This document shows, one piece after another, positions 51,969-59,784 of a DNA stretch of 59,784 nucleotides. The notes under the pieces are model-generated. The model did no database searches. It saw only the letters and a program-made list of their open reading frames with translations, and was not told the DNA's origin. The position numbers and the translations under genes are program-made. The stretch's first letter is position 1, and the number at the start of each line of letters is the position of its first letter. Source of the stretch: Methanomassiliicoccaceae archaeon (lineage in GTDB: Archaea; Thermoplasmatota; Thermoplasmata; Methanomassiliicoccales; Methanomethylophilaceae); assembly GCA_034928305.1 (NCBI GenBank), contig JAYFOZ010000004.1, forward strand, positions 1-59,784, written 5' to 3'.

Positions 51969-52835
51969 TTAATACTGCTCGCCTATCACCGGTACGAGAA
52001 GGACGCCCCTCTTGGAGGGGTCCTTTACTTTGGACGACATCATTTCCTGCACCTTGTTGAAAAGCCCGGGCGATACGGCCGTGTGGGCCTCGTGACGTAT
52101 AAGGACATCTTCCCATCTCATGTATCCCGCATAGACCGGATTGTGGAGTATGTTGCTCAGGTTGAACTTGTTCCAGATGTTGCCTTTCCGGGTGAGGGTT
52201 TCTTCCTCGTTGAGATTCCTGCATATCTCGTCGATCGTCCTCCCGTCATAATATTGGAAAAATATGTTCTCGATCACGTCGAGCTCGTCTCCGACGGCTT
52301 CGAGGGCTCCGTTGTTGAGACGATACCCGAAGGGGGGATTGAATCCCATCGTCTTCTTTTCGGATTCGTCGTTCTCGAGATTCTCGGCCTTCTCGCGCAT
52401 GCCCATGTAGGTGCGCTCACCGATCTGTTCGCTTTCAAGCTGGGCTATGCGCTGGATCATGTCCACTACAAAACGTCCGAGCGCATTGGTCGTGTCTAGC
52501 GCCTCGGTGGAAGAGACGAACATCTTGCCTTTTGAGCTTAATTCCTCCATCATCTCCATGAAATTGCGGCTGTTCCTGTGGATACGGTCCATCTTTACGA
52601 CCAGCATCACATCCCAGAGATCCAATTCATCGACCATTTGCGTGTATCCGGGACGTTTGGCGGTACGTCCAGAATAACCGTCGTCCTCGTACACCTTCGC
52701 AATGTTCCAGCTCTGAGAAATACAATAGTTGACGAGCATCTCCTTTTGCGCATCGAGCGAATATCCTTCCTGCGCCTGCTCGTCTGTAGACACACGCACG
52801 TAGATTGCGGCCCGGAGATTCTCTTTTTCATCCAT
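51969..52835 (-). CDS. Serine recombinase, second of a tandem pair
   Basis: 288 residues. Resolvase domain: AAIYVRVSTDEQAQEGYSLD with the catalytic Ser, YSGRTAKRPGY, VVKMDRIHRN and IAQLESEQIGERT. The pfam07508 recombinase domain follows, PPFGYRLNNG and NILHNPVYAGYMRW. The zinc-ribbon and long coiled-coil end of large serine integrases is missing, so the protein is short. Its start overlaps the previous recombinase gene by eight bases. It was probably made together with its partner and may act as a heteromer at unlike half-sites. Confidence 0.92.
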   Translation of the reverse strand: MDEKENLRAAIYVRVSTDEQAQEGYSLDAQKEMLVNYCISQSWNIAKVYEDDGYSGRTAKRPGYTQMVDELDLWDVMLVVKMDRIHRNSRNFMEMMEELSSKGKMFVSSTEALDTTNALGRFVVDMIQRIAQLESEQIGERTYMGMREKAENLENDESEKKTMGFNPPFGYRLNNGALEAVGDELDVIENIFFQYYDGRTIDEICRNLNEEETLTRKGNIWNKFNLSNILHNPVYAGYMRWEDVLIRHEAHTAVSPGLFNKVQEMMSSKVKDPSKRGVLLVPVIGEQY

Positions 52836-53598
52836 TGAAAGGCCCGTTTACTGCCTCATAGGCTTCTTTATCTATTATCGCCATGTGACCGCCTTCTCTG
52901 ACGATACCGTCCCATTCTATGTATCCCGTATAAATCGGGTTGTGGAGGATGTTGCATATCGACTGCCTGTTCCAGGCACCGCCCTTTTTGGCAGGGATCC
53001 TTGCCCGGTTGAGCGATTCGGCGATCTCCTCCATCGTGGAACCTTCGTTGTACAGACGATATATCGCCTTGACCGTGTAAGCCTCGTCCTCGATGACCTC
53101 GAGCGTTCCCTTCGAATAGACATAACCGTAAGGGTGTCCGGAACCCATTGGGCCTGTGCCGAACTGCGCCTTCTGCGTCATTCCGAATTTAACCCTCTCC
53201 CCTATCTGCTCGCTTTCGAGTTGTGCGATACGTTGCATTATGTCCATTACGAAACGGCCCATGGCGGTGGTGGTATCGAACTTCTCCTGCATCGAGTTGA
53301 ATTCCTTCCCGTGCTTCCTGAGCTCGTCCATCATCAGAGTAAAATTAACGCTGTTCCTGTGTATACGATCCATTTTGAGGACCAGCAAAACGTCCCAGCA
53401 ATCTGATTCGGCGAACATCCGGCGGTACTCGGGACGGTCGGTATCCCTGCCGGAGCAGCCCTCGTCCCTGTATTTCCCCTTTATATCCCATCCTCTGACC
53501 TGGCAGTAGGCCTCCAGCCGCTTCATCTGAGCGTCAAGGGAGTAACCTTCTTTGGCCTGGTCTTCAGTAGATACCCTAGTATAAAGTGCAGCCCGCAT
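52828..53598 (-). CDS. Serine recombinase, first of a tandem pair
   Basis: 256 residues. Catalytic ALYTRVSTEDQAKEGYSLD, CSGRDTDRPEY, LVLKMDRIHRN and IAQLESEQIGERV; recombinase domain with HPYGYVYSKG and NILHNPIYTGYIEW. It ends right after this domain (IDKEAYEAVNGPFNG), about where long integrases go on with zinc ribbon and coiled coil. It is clearly a relative of the second recombinase but not a recent copy. The inverted repeat at 53645-53660 lies 47 bases before the start. Confidence 0.92.
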   Translation of the reverse strand: MRAALYTRVSTEDQAKEGYSLDAQMKRLEAYCQVRGWDIKGKYRDEGCSGRDTDRPEYRRMFAESDCWDVLLVLKMDRIHRNSVNFTLMMDELRKHGKEFNSMQEKFDTTTAMGRFVMDIMQRIAQLESEQIGERVKFGMTQKAQFGTGPMGSGHPYGYVYSKGTLEVIEDEAYTVKAIYRLYNEGSTMEEIAESLNRARIPAKKGGAWNRQSICNILHNPIYTGYIEWDGIVREGGHMAIIDKEAYEAVNGPFNG

Positions 53599-53644
53599 GC
53601 GATCCCATCGGTATTAGGATAGGTCTGACAGATATTTAATTTTA

Positions 53645-53660
53645 TCAGACAGTTGTCTGA
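53645..53660. promoter_or_regulatory. Inverted repeat upstream of the recombinase pair (operator or crossover site)
   Basis: TCAGACA GT TGTCTGA is a perfect 7-bp inverted repeat with a two-base centre; another GTCTGACA half lies at 53623-53630, with AT-rich sequence between. Two-base centres are typical of serine-recombinase crossover sites, and repeats in front of a resolvase gene often serve both recombination and autorepression. Confidence 0.5.
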
Positions 53661-53818
53661 CAATAAAAATTTCCATGAAAAAGATGAATATGACATGGAA
53701 CTTCGAAAAGTAAATGTCCCATTAAAGAGCCAGCATAAAAAAACTGGAATCGATGTGATTTTTTAAAACCCGTAAGACGGAATTGCGATCGGGCGATATT
53801 CGATTAAAAATGGTATGC

Positions 53819-53836
53819 GAGGGGGTTACCCCCCTC
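53819..53836 (-). terminator. Hairpin terminator of the thermosome gene
   Basis: GAGGGGG (53819-53825) pairs with CCCCCTC (53830-53836) around TTAC, 10 bases after the stop, followed on the minus strand by GCATACCATTTTTAATC. Confidence 0.65.
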
Positions 53837-53846
53837 ATTAATGGTT

Positions 53847-55469
53847 TTACATCATTCCCGGAGGCATGCCGCCCATTCCGCCCTGTCCCGGAGGGGACTG
53901 GGACCTGCGAGCGGTTATGACGTCGTCGATCCTGAGGATCATGTTGGCGACTTCGCAAGCGGCGCTTATGGCCTGCTTTTTCACCCTGAGGGGCTCCACA
54001 ACGTTCTTCTCGAGCATGTTCACGGCCTCGCCGCTGTCGAGATCGATACCGTAGACGGCACCGTTCTTGTGGTCCTTGTGGGCCTTCTTCAGCTTGATGA
54101 TGCTGTCGATCGGATCGATACCGGCGTTCTCGGAGAGGGTCCAAGGGATTATCTCCAAGGCCTTCGCGAACTTCTCGATAGCCAGCTGCTCCCTTCCGCC
54201 GACGCTTGAGGCGTAAGCTGCCATCCTTATTCCGACCTCTATCTCGGGCGCACCTGCTCCGGCGACGACCTTACCGTCCTCGATGGCGACTCCGACTACG
54301 CGGATAGCATCGTTGAGGGATCTCTCGACCTCTTCTATTACGTGCTCTGTGCCTCCGCGGGCGAACAGCGTAACTGCCTTGGGGTTCTTGCAGCCGGTGA
54401 TGAATACCATTCCATCCTCTCCGATCTGCTTCTCCTCGACGACTCCGGCTATTCCGAGGTCCGAGGCGTTGATCTCCGCGGTGTTACCGACGACCGTTCC
54501 GCCGGTCGCCATTGCGATCGCTTCGAGGTCGCTCTGCTTGAGCCTTCTGCATGCGAATATGCCTGCTTTGGCAAGGTAGTGCTGAGCGAGATCGTCTATT
54601 CCCTTCTGGGAAAGAACGACGTTTGCTCCGGACTTCTTTATGTTTTCGACCATCGCCTTAAGGCTGTTCTCTTCCTCCTCGAGGAACGAGTTCATCTTGC
54701 TTGGGTCGGTGATCTGTATCTGTGCGTCGAACTCGGTTTTCTTGACCTCGAGGGCGCAAGAGAAAAGTGCGATCTTTGCCTTTTCGACCTTCTTGGCCAT
54801 GCGGGGGTGCACGCGTTCTTTGTCGATAACGATGCCCTTTATCATGCAGGTGCTGCCGATATTGTCACCGATCTTCTTCTGGATATGGATGTTGTCGGTG
54901 TCGACCTTTCCGTCCTCTTCAACGGACCTGCAGGCCTGCACGACGATCTTCGCCAGTTTTTCCTCTTCCTCTCCGACGGATTTGCCGGTGAGTGCAGTCG
55001 ACGCAACTTTCTCCAGGAGCTCGTCGCTGTCGACGGGCACCGCGATCTCGTCCAGGATCTCTGCTGCCTTCTCGGCCGCGAGCCTGAACCCGTTGGTGAT
55101 GACTGTCGAGTGGACATTGGAGTTGATGAGCTCCTCGGACTGCTTCAGCAGCTCGCCGGCTATGACGACGGACGTTGTTGTTCCGTCTCCGCATTCGGCG
55201 TCCTGCGTCTTTGCGACCTCGACAACCATTTTGGCTGCGGGGTGCTGCACGTCGATCTCTTTCAAGATGGTAACACCGTCGTTGGTGATTACTACGTCAC
55301 CGATGGTGTTGACCAACATTTTGTCCATTCCTTTAGGTCCTAGAGTGGACCTGACAGCGTCGGCCACCGCTTTGGCGGCCGCTATGTTGTTGAATTGCGC
55401 TTCCTTGTCTCTGTTTCTTTCAGTGCCTTCTCTGAGCACTATTATAGGCTGATTTCCAGAACCATACAT
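53847..55469 (-). CDS. Thermosome (group II chaperonin) subunit
   Basis: 540 residues, the normal thermosome length. [11 protein letters not shown] (43-53), NDGVTILKE, the ATP-site GDGTTTSVV (94-102), [14 protein letters not shown] near 390 and the Met/Gly-rich tail [11 protein letters not shown] are all present. It forms an eight- or nine-membered double ring that folds proteins with a built-in lid. AGGAGGAT precedes the ATG, a strong ribosome site. Only one subunit is in the window, so others may be elsewhere. The long plus-strand frames opposite this gene are shadows. Confidence 0.97.
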   Translation of the reverse strand: MYGSGNQPIIVLREGTERNRDKEAQFNNIAAAKAVADAVRSTLGPKGMDKMLVNTIGDVVITNDGVTILKEIDVQHPAAKMVVEVAKTQDAECGDGTTTSVVIAGELLKQSEELINSNVHSTVITNGFRLAAEKAAEILDEIAVPVDSDELLEKVASTALTGKSVGEEEEKLAKIVVQACRSVEEDGKVDTDNIHIQKKIGDNIGSTCMIKGIVIDKERVHPRMAKKVEKAKIALFSCALEVKKTEFDAQIQITDPSKMNSFLEEEENSLKAMVENIKKSGANVVLSQKGIDDLAQHYLAKAGIFACRRLKQSDLEAIAMATGGTVVGNTAEINASDLGIAGVVEEKQIGEDGMVFITGCKNPKAVTLFARGGTEHVIEEVERSLNDAIRVVGVAIEDGKVVAGAGAPEIEVGIRMAAYASSVGGREQLAIEKFAKALEIIPWTLSENAGIDPIDSIIKLKKAHKDHKNGAVYGIDLDSGEAVNMLEKNVVEPLRVKKQAISAACEVANMILRIDDVITARRSQSPPGQGGMGGMPPGMM

Positions 55470-55582
55470 TGGATTATCCTCCTTTGTCTTGGTTACGATA
55501 AATTTGTTCTTCTATATTAACTATTCGTTTTTGACCAGCATTTATTTTATTCGCGACGGCCTCGTTTTATCCAAGCATAAGG

Positions 55583-55590
55583 ATATATAT
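55583..55590 (+). promoter_or_regulatory. TATA box of the small membrane-protein gene
   Basis: ATATATAT lies 23-30 bases before the ATG at 55613, which fits a leaderless transcript. An inverted pair AGATAT...ATATCT (55591-55607) lies between it and the start codon and could be an operator. Confidence 0.45.
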
Positions 55591-55612
55591 AGATATGCAA
55601 AATATCTGATAA

Positions 55613-56020
55613 ATGCGCGCCTTTAAGATCAACTACGACTCGATGGAGGGGATGTGGTTGGTCTATCTCGGAGTTTGCTTTTGGGGAGCGTCGCTCCTCT
55701 ATCCTGCTTTCTTCATAAGCAAATGGCCTTTTCCGCCTCTCACCTACGTCGCTTTCCTTCTGAGCTTTTTGGTGGGCGGCGGCATTGTCTGCATAGGATA
55801 CATGAACCGCGGAGGTGAAGTGCAGGTCCGCGTCTCGCACCTGACCGCGGGCATGATACTGTATCTTACTTGGTATGTGCTCTACATAAGGCTGACCGCC
55901 TACGGTTCCACGAACGGGACGGCCCTTACGGTGCTCACCGTGCCCCTGGCGGTCTCCCTGCTGATGTTCCTTTATGCATTGTCTGTCAAAGACAAGCTCA
56001 CTTTCAAAATACGTCGGTGA
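55613..56020 (+). CDS. Four-helix membrane protein of unknown function
   Basis: 135 residues with hydrophobic segments at about 14-34, 43-62, 75-95 and 103-122 (WLVYLGVCFWGASLLYPAFF, YVAFLLSFLVGGGIVCIGYM, AGMILYLTWYVLYIRL, VLTVPLAVSLLMFLYAL), ending in KDKLTFKIRR. No family recognised. It overlaps the convergent radical SAM gene by 17 bases. Confidence 0.7.
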   Translation: MRAFKINYDSMEGMWLVYLGVCFWGASLLYPAFFISKWPFPPLTYVAFLLSFLVGGGIVCIGYMNRGGEVQVRVSHLTAGMILYLTWYVLYIRLTAYGSTNGTALTVLTVPLAVSLLMFLYALSVKDKLTFKIRR

Positions 56021-56735
56021 CCCTGATCCCCGCATCCTCGGCAAGACGACGTATTTTTTCCAGCGCCGCGACCGACCCGGTTATTCCCATGCGGTCCATC
56101 CTCGCCGACAGCTCCGGCCGCATGTTGAGGCGGTCGATGCACATTCGTCCCGTACCGGTGGATACGATCGCATCCACGAAACTCTCCTCTCTGCCTTCGA
56201 GGAACTTGAGCACGGGCCCCACCAGGGCATAGGTGTCGACTCCCGCGTCGGTCAGTTTCTCCATGGCATCTAGCCTCCTCGCGGGAAGCGGGGCCCCCGG
56301 CTCCGTTATGTGGGATATGTTATCATCCAGGGTCGTGACGGTTATCCCGACCTCCCCCCTCATTCCGGCGATTATGTCCAGGTCGCGCAGTACGAGGTCC
56401 GATTTGGTGTGTATGTGTATCCTCAGCCCGGCGGACCTGAGGACCTCCAGGCACTGGCAGGTGAGCTTGAACCTCTTTTCCGCATACTGGTAGGGGTCTG
56501 TCACCGTCCCTATGCCGACCGTCCCGTCTATGTTCACGGCCTCCTTCGCAAGCCTCTCTGCTATGTTGCTTCTTACACGTACGATGCGCCATTCCCTGAG
56601 ATCGGTATGGGTCACCTCCGGCGCGTAGCAGTAAACGCAACCGTGCTCGCAGCCGCCGTAGGGGTTCAGAGCATAGTCGATGCCGGGAAGACCTGACGGA
56701 GATAACGCCCGTTTGCATTTCACTGTCTCGAACAC
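56004..56735 (-). CDS. SplB-like radical SAM protein (COG1533)
   Basis: 243 residues from the GTG at 56735. GIDYALNPYGGCEHGCVYCYAP carries the cluster cysteines 29, 33 and 36 (CxxxCxxC); VGIGTVTDPYQYAEKRF and VGITVTTLD follow. It belongs with the spore-photoproduct-lyase-like COG1533 group, often called DNA repair photolyase, though no archaeal member is proven to repair DNA. It lies 37 bases after nreA on the same strand, so a repair or nucleic-acid link is plausible. It is shorter than SplB. Confidence 0.87.
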   Translation of the reverse strand: MFETVKCKRALSPSGLPGIDYALNPYGGCEHGCVYCYAPEVTHTDLREWRIVRVRSNIAERLAKEAVNIDGTVGIGTVTDPYQYAEKRFKLTCQCLEVLRSAGLRIHIHTKSDLVLRDLDIIAGMRGEVGITVTTLDDNISHITEPGAPLPARRLDAMEKLTDAGVDTYALVGPVLKFLEGREESFVDAIVSTGTGRMCIDRLNMRPELSARMDRMGITGSVAALEKIRRLAEDAGIRVTDVF

Positions 56736-56772
56736 TCCGTCCCACTCGTCTGTCGGCGTAAAGTCGAAGAGG

Positions 56773-58047
56773 TCAGTAATAGTCCTCGATCCTCCTTTGG
56801 GTGTACCAGTCCTTCAGGACGCCGGAATTTTCGATCCATGTTTTCTTGGGGATGTCCATCACTCTGCCCACGTGGTCCATGGCCCTGTCGAGGGTGTCGT
56901 AACTGTAAGGTTTGGTACGCAGGGCCTCCCTGACGTTCTCTCTGACGTTCCACACGCCCACGGGCATGACATAGCCGGGGTGCGCCTCGCGGAATATCAC
57001 TGCGCCGGCGGTCCGCCTTTCCTTTATCAGAAGTTCGTTGACCGCCATTCTTGCCGCATAATAGCACCCTCCTATGTGCGCATATTCCTTGCGGCCTTCG
57101 AAGAACTCGTGGTCGCTGATTATGTCGATGGTGCGTCCGGTCGGGTTCCAGGTCGTGTTGGGGTACCACGCCTCGATCAGCTCGTACCTCCACGTGCACG
57201 GCATCATGAGGATGCACCAGCGGTTGTCCAGCTGCTCCCACTGGTATATGCGGTAGTCATCGATGGTGTTGTTGAATTTCGTTGTCTCGAGCAGGTCCTT
57301 GCCTATTATGTCGTCAACGGCGGTGATGCTCCATCTTGTGGGGACGAATCTGCGCCTCTTATCGACCCCCATGGTCCCTACCGAGAATGCCTTCTCAATC
57401 TCTGATATGAGGGTTCCGTTGCGGTAGGACGATACCACTGCATCCACTGCTTTCATGTCGGTGTCGTAGAAGTTGCGCTCGAGATTCCTTTCGAACCTTC
57501 CGTTACTCTTCCTCATGGACGTCATCCTCGCCGACGGACCGAAAGGCTGCACCTCGTCGTCCATGATGACACGCCCTTTGGGCTTATGCGAGAACTCTGC
57601 CTCGATGTCCAATGGACGCTCGGTCAGCGCGATCTCCTGTATGTCGTCCACCACTTTGCCCGATTTTTTAAAATCATAAGCGTCGATCCTGATCTTTCCG
57701 CGGACCAGCTTGAATCTGAAATCGACGATCTCGTCGATGCTCTTGCCTACCCAGCGTTCGGGGGTGTCCATTATCGAAGTGTCGCCGAACTCCGGAGGTA
57801 TGAGCGGGCCCACATCCACCTTGGGATATCCGAACCTGCCCACGAACACGGCCGGAGGGCTGCTGCCCGCCAGGTCCTTGGCGTCTATCATCGGCAGCGT
57901 CTTCTGCTGGGAGTAGAACTTGATCATAAGCGGGCATCTGTCTTTTCCGCACAACCTGCGGGACCCCTTGCATATGGAGCACAGCCCCGACTTTATCTCG
58001 GTGTTGTTCAACTCCGCCATCGAATCGAAGAACTTCTGTTCGCTCAT
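56773..58047 (-). CDS. nreA: NreA-type archaeal DNA repair protein with PIP box
   Basis: 424 residues from the ATG at 58047, which overlaps the larB stop by ATGA; a longer frame to 58377 only runs through larB. The N terminus has a zinc finger, CSICKGSRRLCGKDRCP (Cys23, 26, 33, 38). PPAVFVGRFGYPKV, RPLDIEAEF and WNPTGRTIDIISDHE are family segments. The last eight residues QRRIEDYY fit the PCNA-interacting box QxxIxxYY exactly. NreA in Haloferax takes part in mitomycin-type damage repair with UvrABC. It is followed by the radical SAM gene. Confidence 0.92.
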   Translation of the reverse strand: MSEQKFFDSMAELNNTEIKSGLCSICKGSRRLCGKDRCPLMIKFYSQQKTLPMIDAKDLAGSSPPAVFVGRFGYPKVDVGPLIPPEFGDTSIMDTPERWVGKSIDEIVDFRFKLVRGKIRIDAYDFKKSGKVVDDIQEIALTERPLDIEAEFSHKPKGRVIMDDEVQPFGPSARMTSMRKSNGRFERNLERNFYDTDMKAVDAVVSSYRNGTLISEIEKAFSVGTMGVDKRRRFVPTRWSITAVDDIIGKDLLETTKFNNTIDDYRIYQWEQLDNRWCILMMPCTWRYELIEAWYPNTTWNPTGRTIDIISDHEFFEGRKEYAHIGGCYYAARMAVNELLIKERRTAGAVIFREAHPGYVMPVGVWNVRENVREALRTKPYSYDTLDRAMDHVGRVMDIPKKTWIENSGVLKDWYTQRRIEDYY

Positions 58048-58790
58048 CTCTCGGAGACCCTGCCCCTGGCTATCATCGCAGCCACCGCTCCTGCGCCTAT
58101 CCCGTTGTCGATGTTCACCACGCTCAGGCCCGGAGAGCAGGACTGCAGCATGCCCATGAGCGCGGCGATGCCGTCGCCCCCCATTCCGTAACCGGTCGAC
58201 GTGGGCACTCCGACCACCGGCACAGGAGAAAGGGACGAGATGAGCGTGGGCAGCGCCCCTTCCATGCCGGCTACCGCGACGACGGCCGCGGCGTCCCTTG
58301 ATATGACGTCCTTCATCGGAGAGATCAGGCGATGAAGGCCTGATACTCCGATATCGAAGTGTTCTATGCACGAGCATCCCATCATGCGGGCCATCAGCAC
58401 GGCCTCCTTAGCAACTGGTATGTCGGACGTGCCCGCGGTGATAACGGCCACCGGCCCGTACTTCTCTTCGGGGAATCCCCCGATCACGATACATCCGCAT
58501 TCTCTGTGTAACTCCGCCCCTTCGATACCCTCGGCCGCTTTGAAATGACCCTCCGTCGCCCCTGACACCAAAAGCCTCCGCTTAGAGCTTCGCAGTATCT
58601 TCTCCACGGTCTCCGGCGTCTTTGCCCTTGCGTAGACGACCTCGGGCGTTCCTTTCCTGATCTCTCTGCCCAGGTCCATGTTGACATCGTTTCCTATCGA
58701 CTCGATATAGTCGGCGCGGAGCGACCTCTCCGCCTCCGCCACGTCGATCCTGCCCGCCTTGTAGGATTCCAACACTTCTCTGATGTCCAT
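58044..58790 (-). CDS. larB: LarB, pyridinium-3,5-biscarboxylate mononucleotide synthase (nickel-pincer cofactor)
   Basis: 248 residues. The N-terminal helical part (LESYKAGRIDVAEAERSL) is followed by a PurE-like domain: VVYARAKTPETVEKIL, VITAGTSDIPVAKEA, MEGALPTLISSL, VVGVPTSTGYGMGGDGIAAL and NIDNGIGAGAVAAM. LarB carboxylates and hydrolyses nicotinic acid adenine dinucleotide as the first step of nickel-pincer nucleotide synthesis. It is divergent from larE and overlaps nreA by four bases. No larC lies in the window. Confidence 0.95.
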   Translation of the reverse strand: MDIREVLESYKAGRIDVAEAERSLRADYIESIGNDVNMDLGREIRKGTPEVVYARAKTPETVEKILRSSKRRLLVSGATEGHFKAAEGIEGAELHRECGCIVIGGFPEEKYGPVAVITAGTSDIPVAKEAVLMARMMGCSCIEHFDIGVSGLHRLISPMKDVISRDAAAVVAVAGMEGALPTLISSLSPVPVVGVPTSTGYGMGGDGIAALMGMLQSCSPGLSVVNIDNGIGAGAVAAMIARGRVSER

Positions 58791-58845
58791 ACGACTTGTA
58801 TATGGGCAAAGGGTTAAAGATATTCGCGGAAATGATATTTTCGAT

Positions 58846-59610
58846 ATGGACCGTTTCAGAGAAGTCTGCGATTACCTGAAAAAAATGGACTCTGCGGTGC
58901 TGGCATTCTCCGGAGGATTCGACAGCTCCTATCTGGCCGATGCCTGCGTGAATTCCATCGACGATGTTACGGCTGTTTTTGTGGACACGCCCATCGTCAG
59001 CAGAAGGCAGAGATTCGAGGCCGAAAGGATCGCGAGGTCTATCGGCATTCCCTTCAAGGCCATAGAACTGGGCTGGGACGACCTGCCTGAAGTGGATGCG
59101 AACAGGGCGGACCGCTGCTACCACTGCAAAAGGGCCTTGTACTCGGCCGTCAGGACCGCGGGCGTCGAACTGGGGACGGGGAACTGCATATGCGGGGACA
59201 ACTACGACGACCTTTCTCAGGACCGCCCCGGTCACAGGGCCGCCGTCGAGCTCTTCATCTTCAGACCGCTCGAGACGCTGAGGATCGGCCGGAAAGACAT
59301 AGTGGAGCATGTGCTTTCCAAAGAGTGGTCCTACGGCCTTATCAAAGACACATGCCTTGCAACCCGTATACCCTGCGGCACCGTCATTACCGAAGAAAAG
59401 ATGAGGGACGTCGAGGAATGGGAGGCCTTTATCCGCAAGGTATCGGGCGTTAAACAGGTGAGGTTCCGCCATTACGGAAAAAGCGCGCTGGTGCAGACCT
59501 CGCCGGAGGAGATCGGAATACTCCGCGGAACGTGGGCCGAACTCGAGAAGAAAGCCGAAGAAAAGGGGATATCCCTCAGGATCGATCCCGAGGGATATAA
59601 GGGATTTTAA
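58846..59610 (+). CDS. larE: LarE, ATP-dependent sulfur transferase (nickel-pincer cofactor)
   Basis: 254 residues from the ATG at 58846; a start at 58783 would lie inside larB and adds nothing conserved. The PP-loop SGGFDSS is at 22-28. RCYHCKRAL gives Cys91 and Cys94, CICGDNYDD follows, and DTCLATRIPCG holds Cys170, the place of the sacrificial cysteine of Lactobacillus LarE, plus Cys177. LarE adds sulfur to the pincer precursor after adenylation. The extra cysteines suggest the cluster-bearing type that can use an outside sulfur source; this is inference. It is divergent from larB with 55 bases between starts. Confidence 0.94.
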   Translation: MDRFREVCDYLKKMDSAVLAFSGGFDSSYLADACVNSIDDVTAVFVDTPIVSRRQRFEAERIARSIGIPFKAIELGWDDLPEVDANRADRCYHCKRALYSAVRTAGVELGTGNCICGDNYDDLSQDRPGHRAAVELFIFRPLETLRIGRKDIVEHVLSKEWSYGLIKDTCLATRIPCGTVITEEKMRDVEEWEAFIRKVSGVKQVRFRHYGKSALVQTSPEEIGILRGTWAELEKKAEEKGISLRIDPEGYKGF

Positions 59611-59662
59611 AGCGGGAAACGGACGTTAATCCATGCAAGGGGTATCCCGCTTCTGGGATTAA
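59610..59662 (+). other. Possible RNA pseudoknot directly after larE
   Basis: AAGCGGGA (59610-59617) can pair with TCCCGCTT (59645-59652), and TTAATCC (59626-59632) can pair with GGATTAA (59656-59662). The two helices are interleaved, the layout of an H-type pseudoknot. A further hairpin GGTTC..GAACC and a GTCGTCGGG..CCCGGACGAC stem follow before the window ends. No gene is seen after 59610. Confidence 0.35.
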
Positions 59663-59784
59663 GATTACTTTGCCTCGATTTAATGGTTCCTAGCGAACCG
59701 TCGCGGATGAAAACGTATATGGTCGTCGGGCCCGGTCGAAAGGAACCCGGACGACGGTCATTTTACTTCCGGGACCTAGATCTT

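Noticed and set aside
54342-55343. Long plus-strand open frame (333 codons) opposite the thermosome gene
   Set aside because: It is a shadow of the thermosome codons, has no promoter or ribosome site, and the minus-strand protein is certain.

Overview
The window looks like the chromosome of an archaeon of the Thermoplasmatota, most likely a host- or sediment-associated methanogen of the Methanomassiliicoccales. The placement is inference. It rests on a group II chaperonin (thermosome), NreA with a C-terminal PIP box, TATA-type promoters with very short or absent leaders, an FmdE-family protein, two BspA-like leucine-rich-repeat surface proteins and a heliorhodopsin. Core genes are moderately GC-rich. 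The accessory blocks at about 0.2-7.8 kb and 40-42.9 kb are visibly AT-richer.

Layout. 0.2-10.9 kb is a defence island. A translationally coupled minus-strand operon encodes a GHKL (MORC/MutL-like) ATPase, a Z1-domain ATPase, a PD-(D/E)XK nuclease and an AIPR protein. It is followed by a Sau3AI/MutH-type restriction enzyme with a divergent Vsr nickase and C5-cytosine methyltransferase. 11-14.4 kb holds a retinol-dehydrogenase-like SDR, a SemiSWEET, a QueG-like iron-sulfur protein and a heliorhodopsin. 14.6-19.3 kb is a FecBCD-type metal/chelate importer whose binding protein carries dockerin-like repeats, flanked by a methyltransferase and an FmdE-like protein. 19.4-23.2 kb is an operon resembling the orange-protein (ORP) cluster: DUF134 regulator, two NifX/MTH1175-like proteins, two MinD-ferredoxin ATPases and a metallo-beta-lactamase-fold protein. 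23.5-27.5 kb is a MarR-controlled heterodimeric ABC exporter.

27.6-34.9 kb is mixed metabolism: a UDG-like protein, an EncFtn-like ferritin, an acyl-CoA synthetase coupled to an E2-like acyltransferase, DoxX, a SpeD-SpeE fusion and an MsrA-MsrB fusion. 34.9-38.4 kb is a compact locus of YqaJ-type nuclease, coiled-coil protein and NYN nuclease, divergent from a CARF-winged-helix regulator. No CRISPR array is present in the window. 38.6-42.9 kb has an ArsB/NhaD-type transporter, a DUF4143 ATPase with a decayed second copy, and a 148-bp AT-rich direct repeat. 42.9-49.3 kb carries the two large BspA-like proteins, with gene remnants between and beyond them. 51.2-53.6 kb has an acetate-transporter-like protein and two overlapping serine recombinases. 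53.8-59.6 kb returns to core functions: thermosome, SplB-like radical SAM, NreA, LarB and LarE, with a possible RNA pseudoknot after larE.

The most notable items are the heliorhodopsin near an RDH-like SDR, the CARF/NYN/coiled-coil/YqaJ locus, the composite MORC-Z1 plus Sau3AI-Vsr island, the ORP-like operon with a perfect palindrome at its promoter, and the acyl-CoA synthetase/E2-like pair whose catalytic histidine is replaced by glutamate. Function calls come from motif reading by eye. No database search was run.
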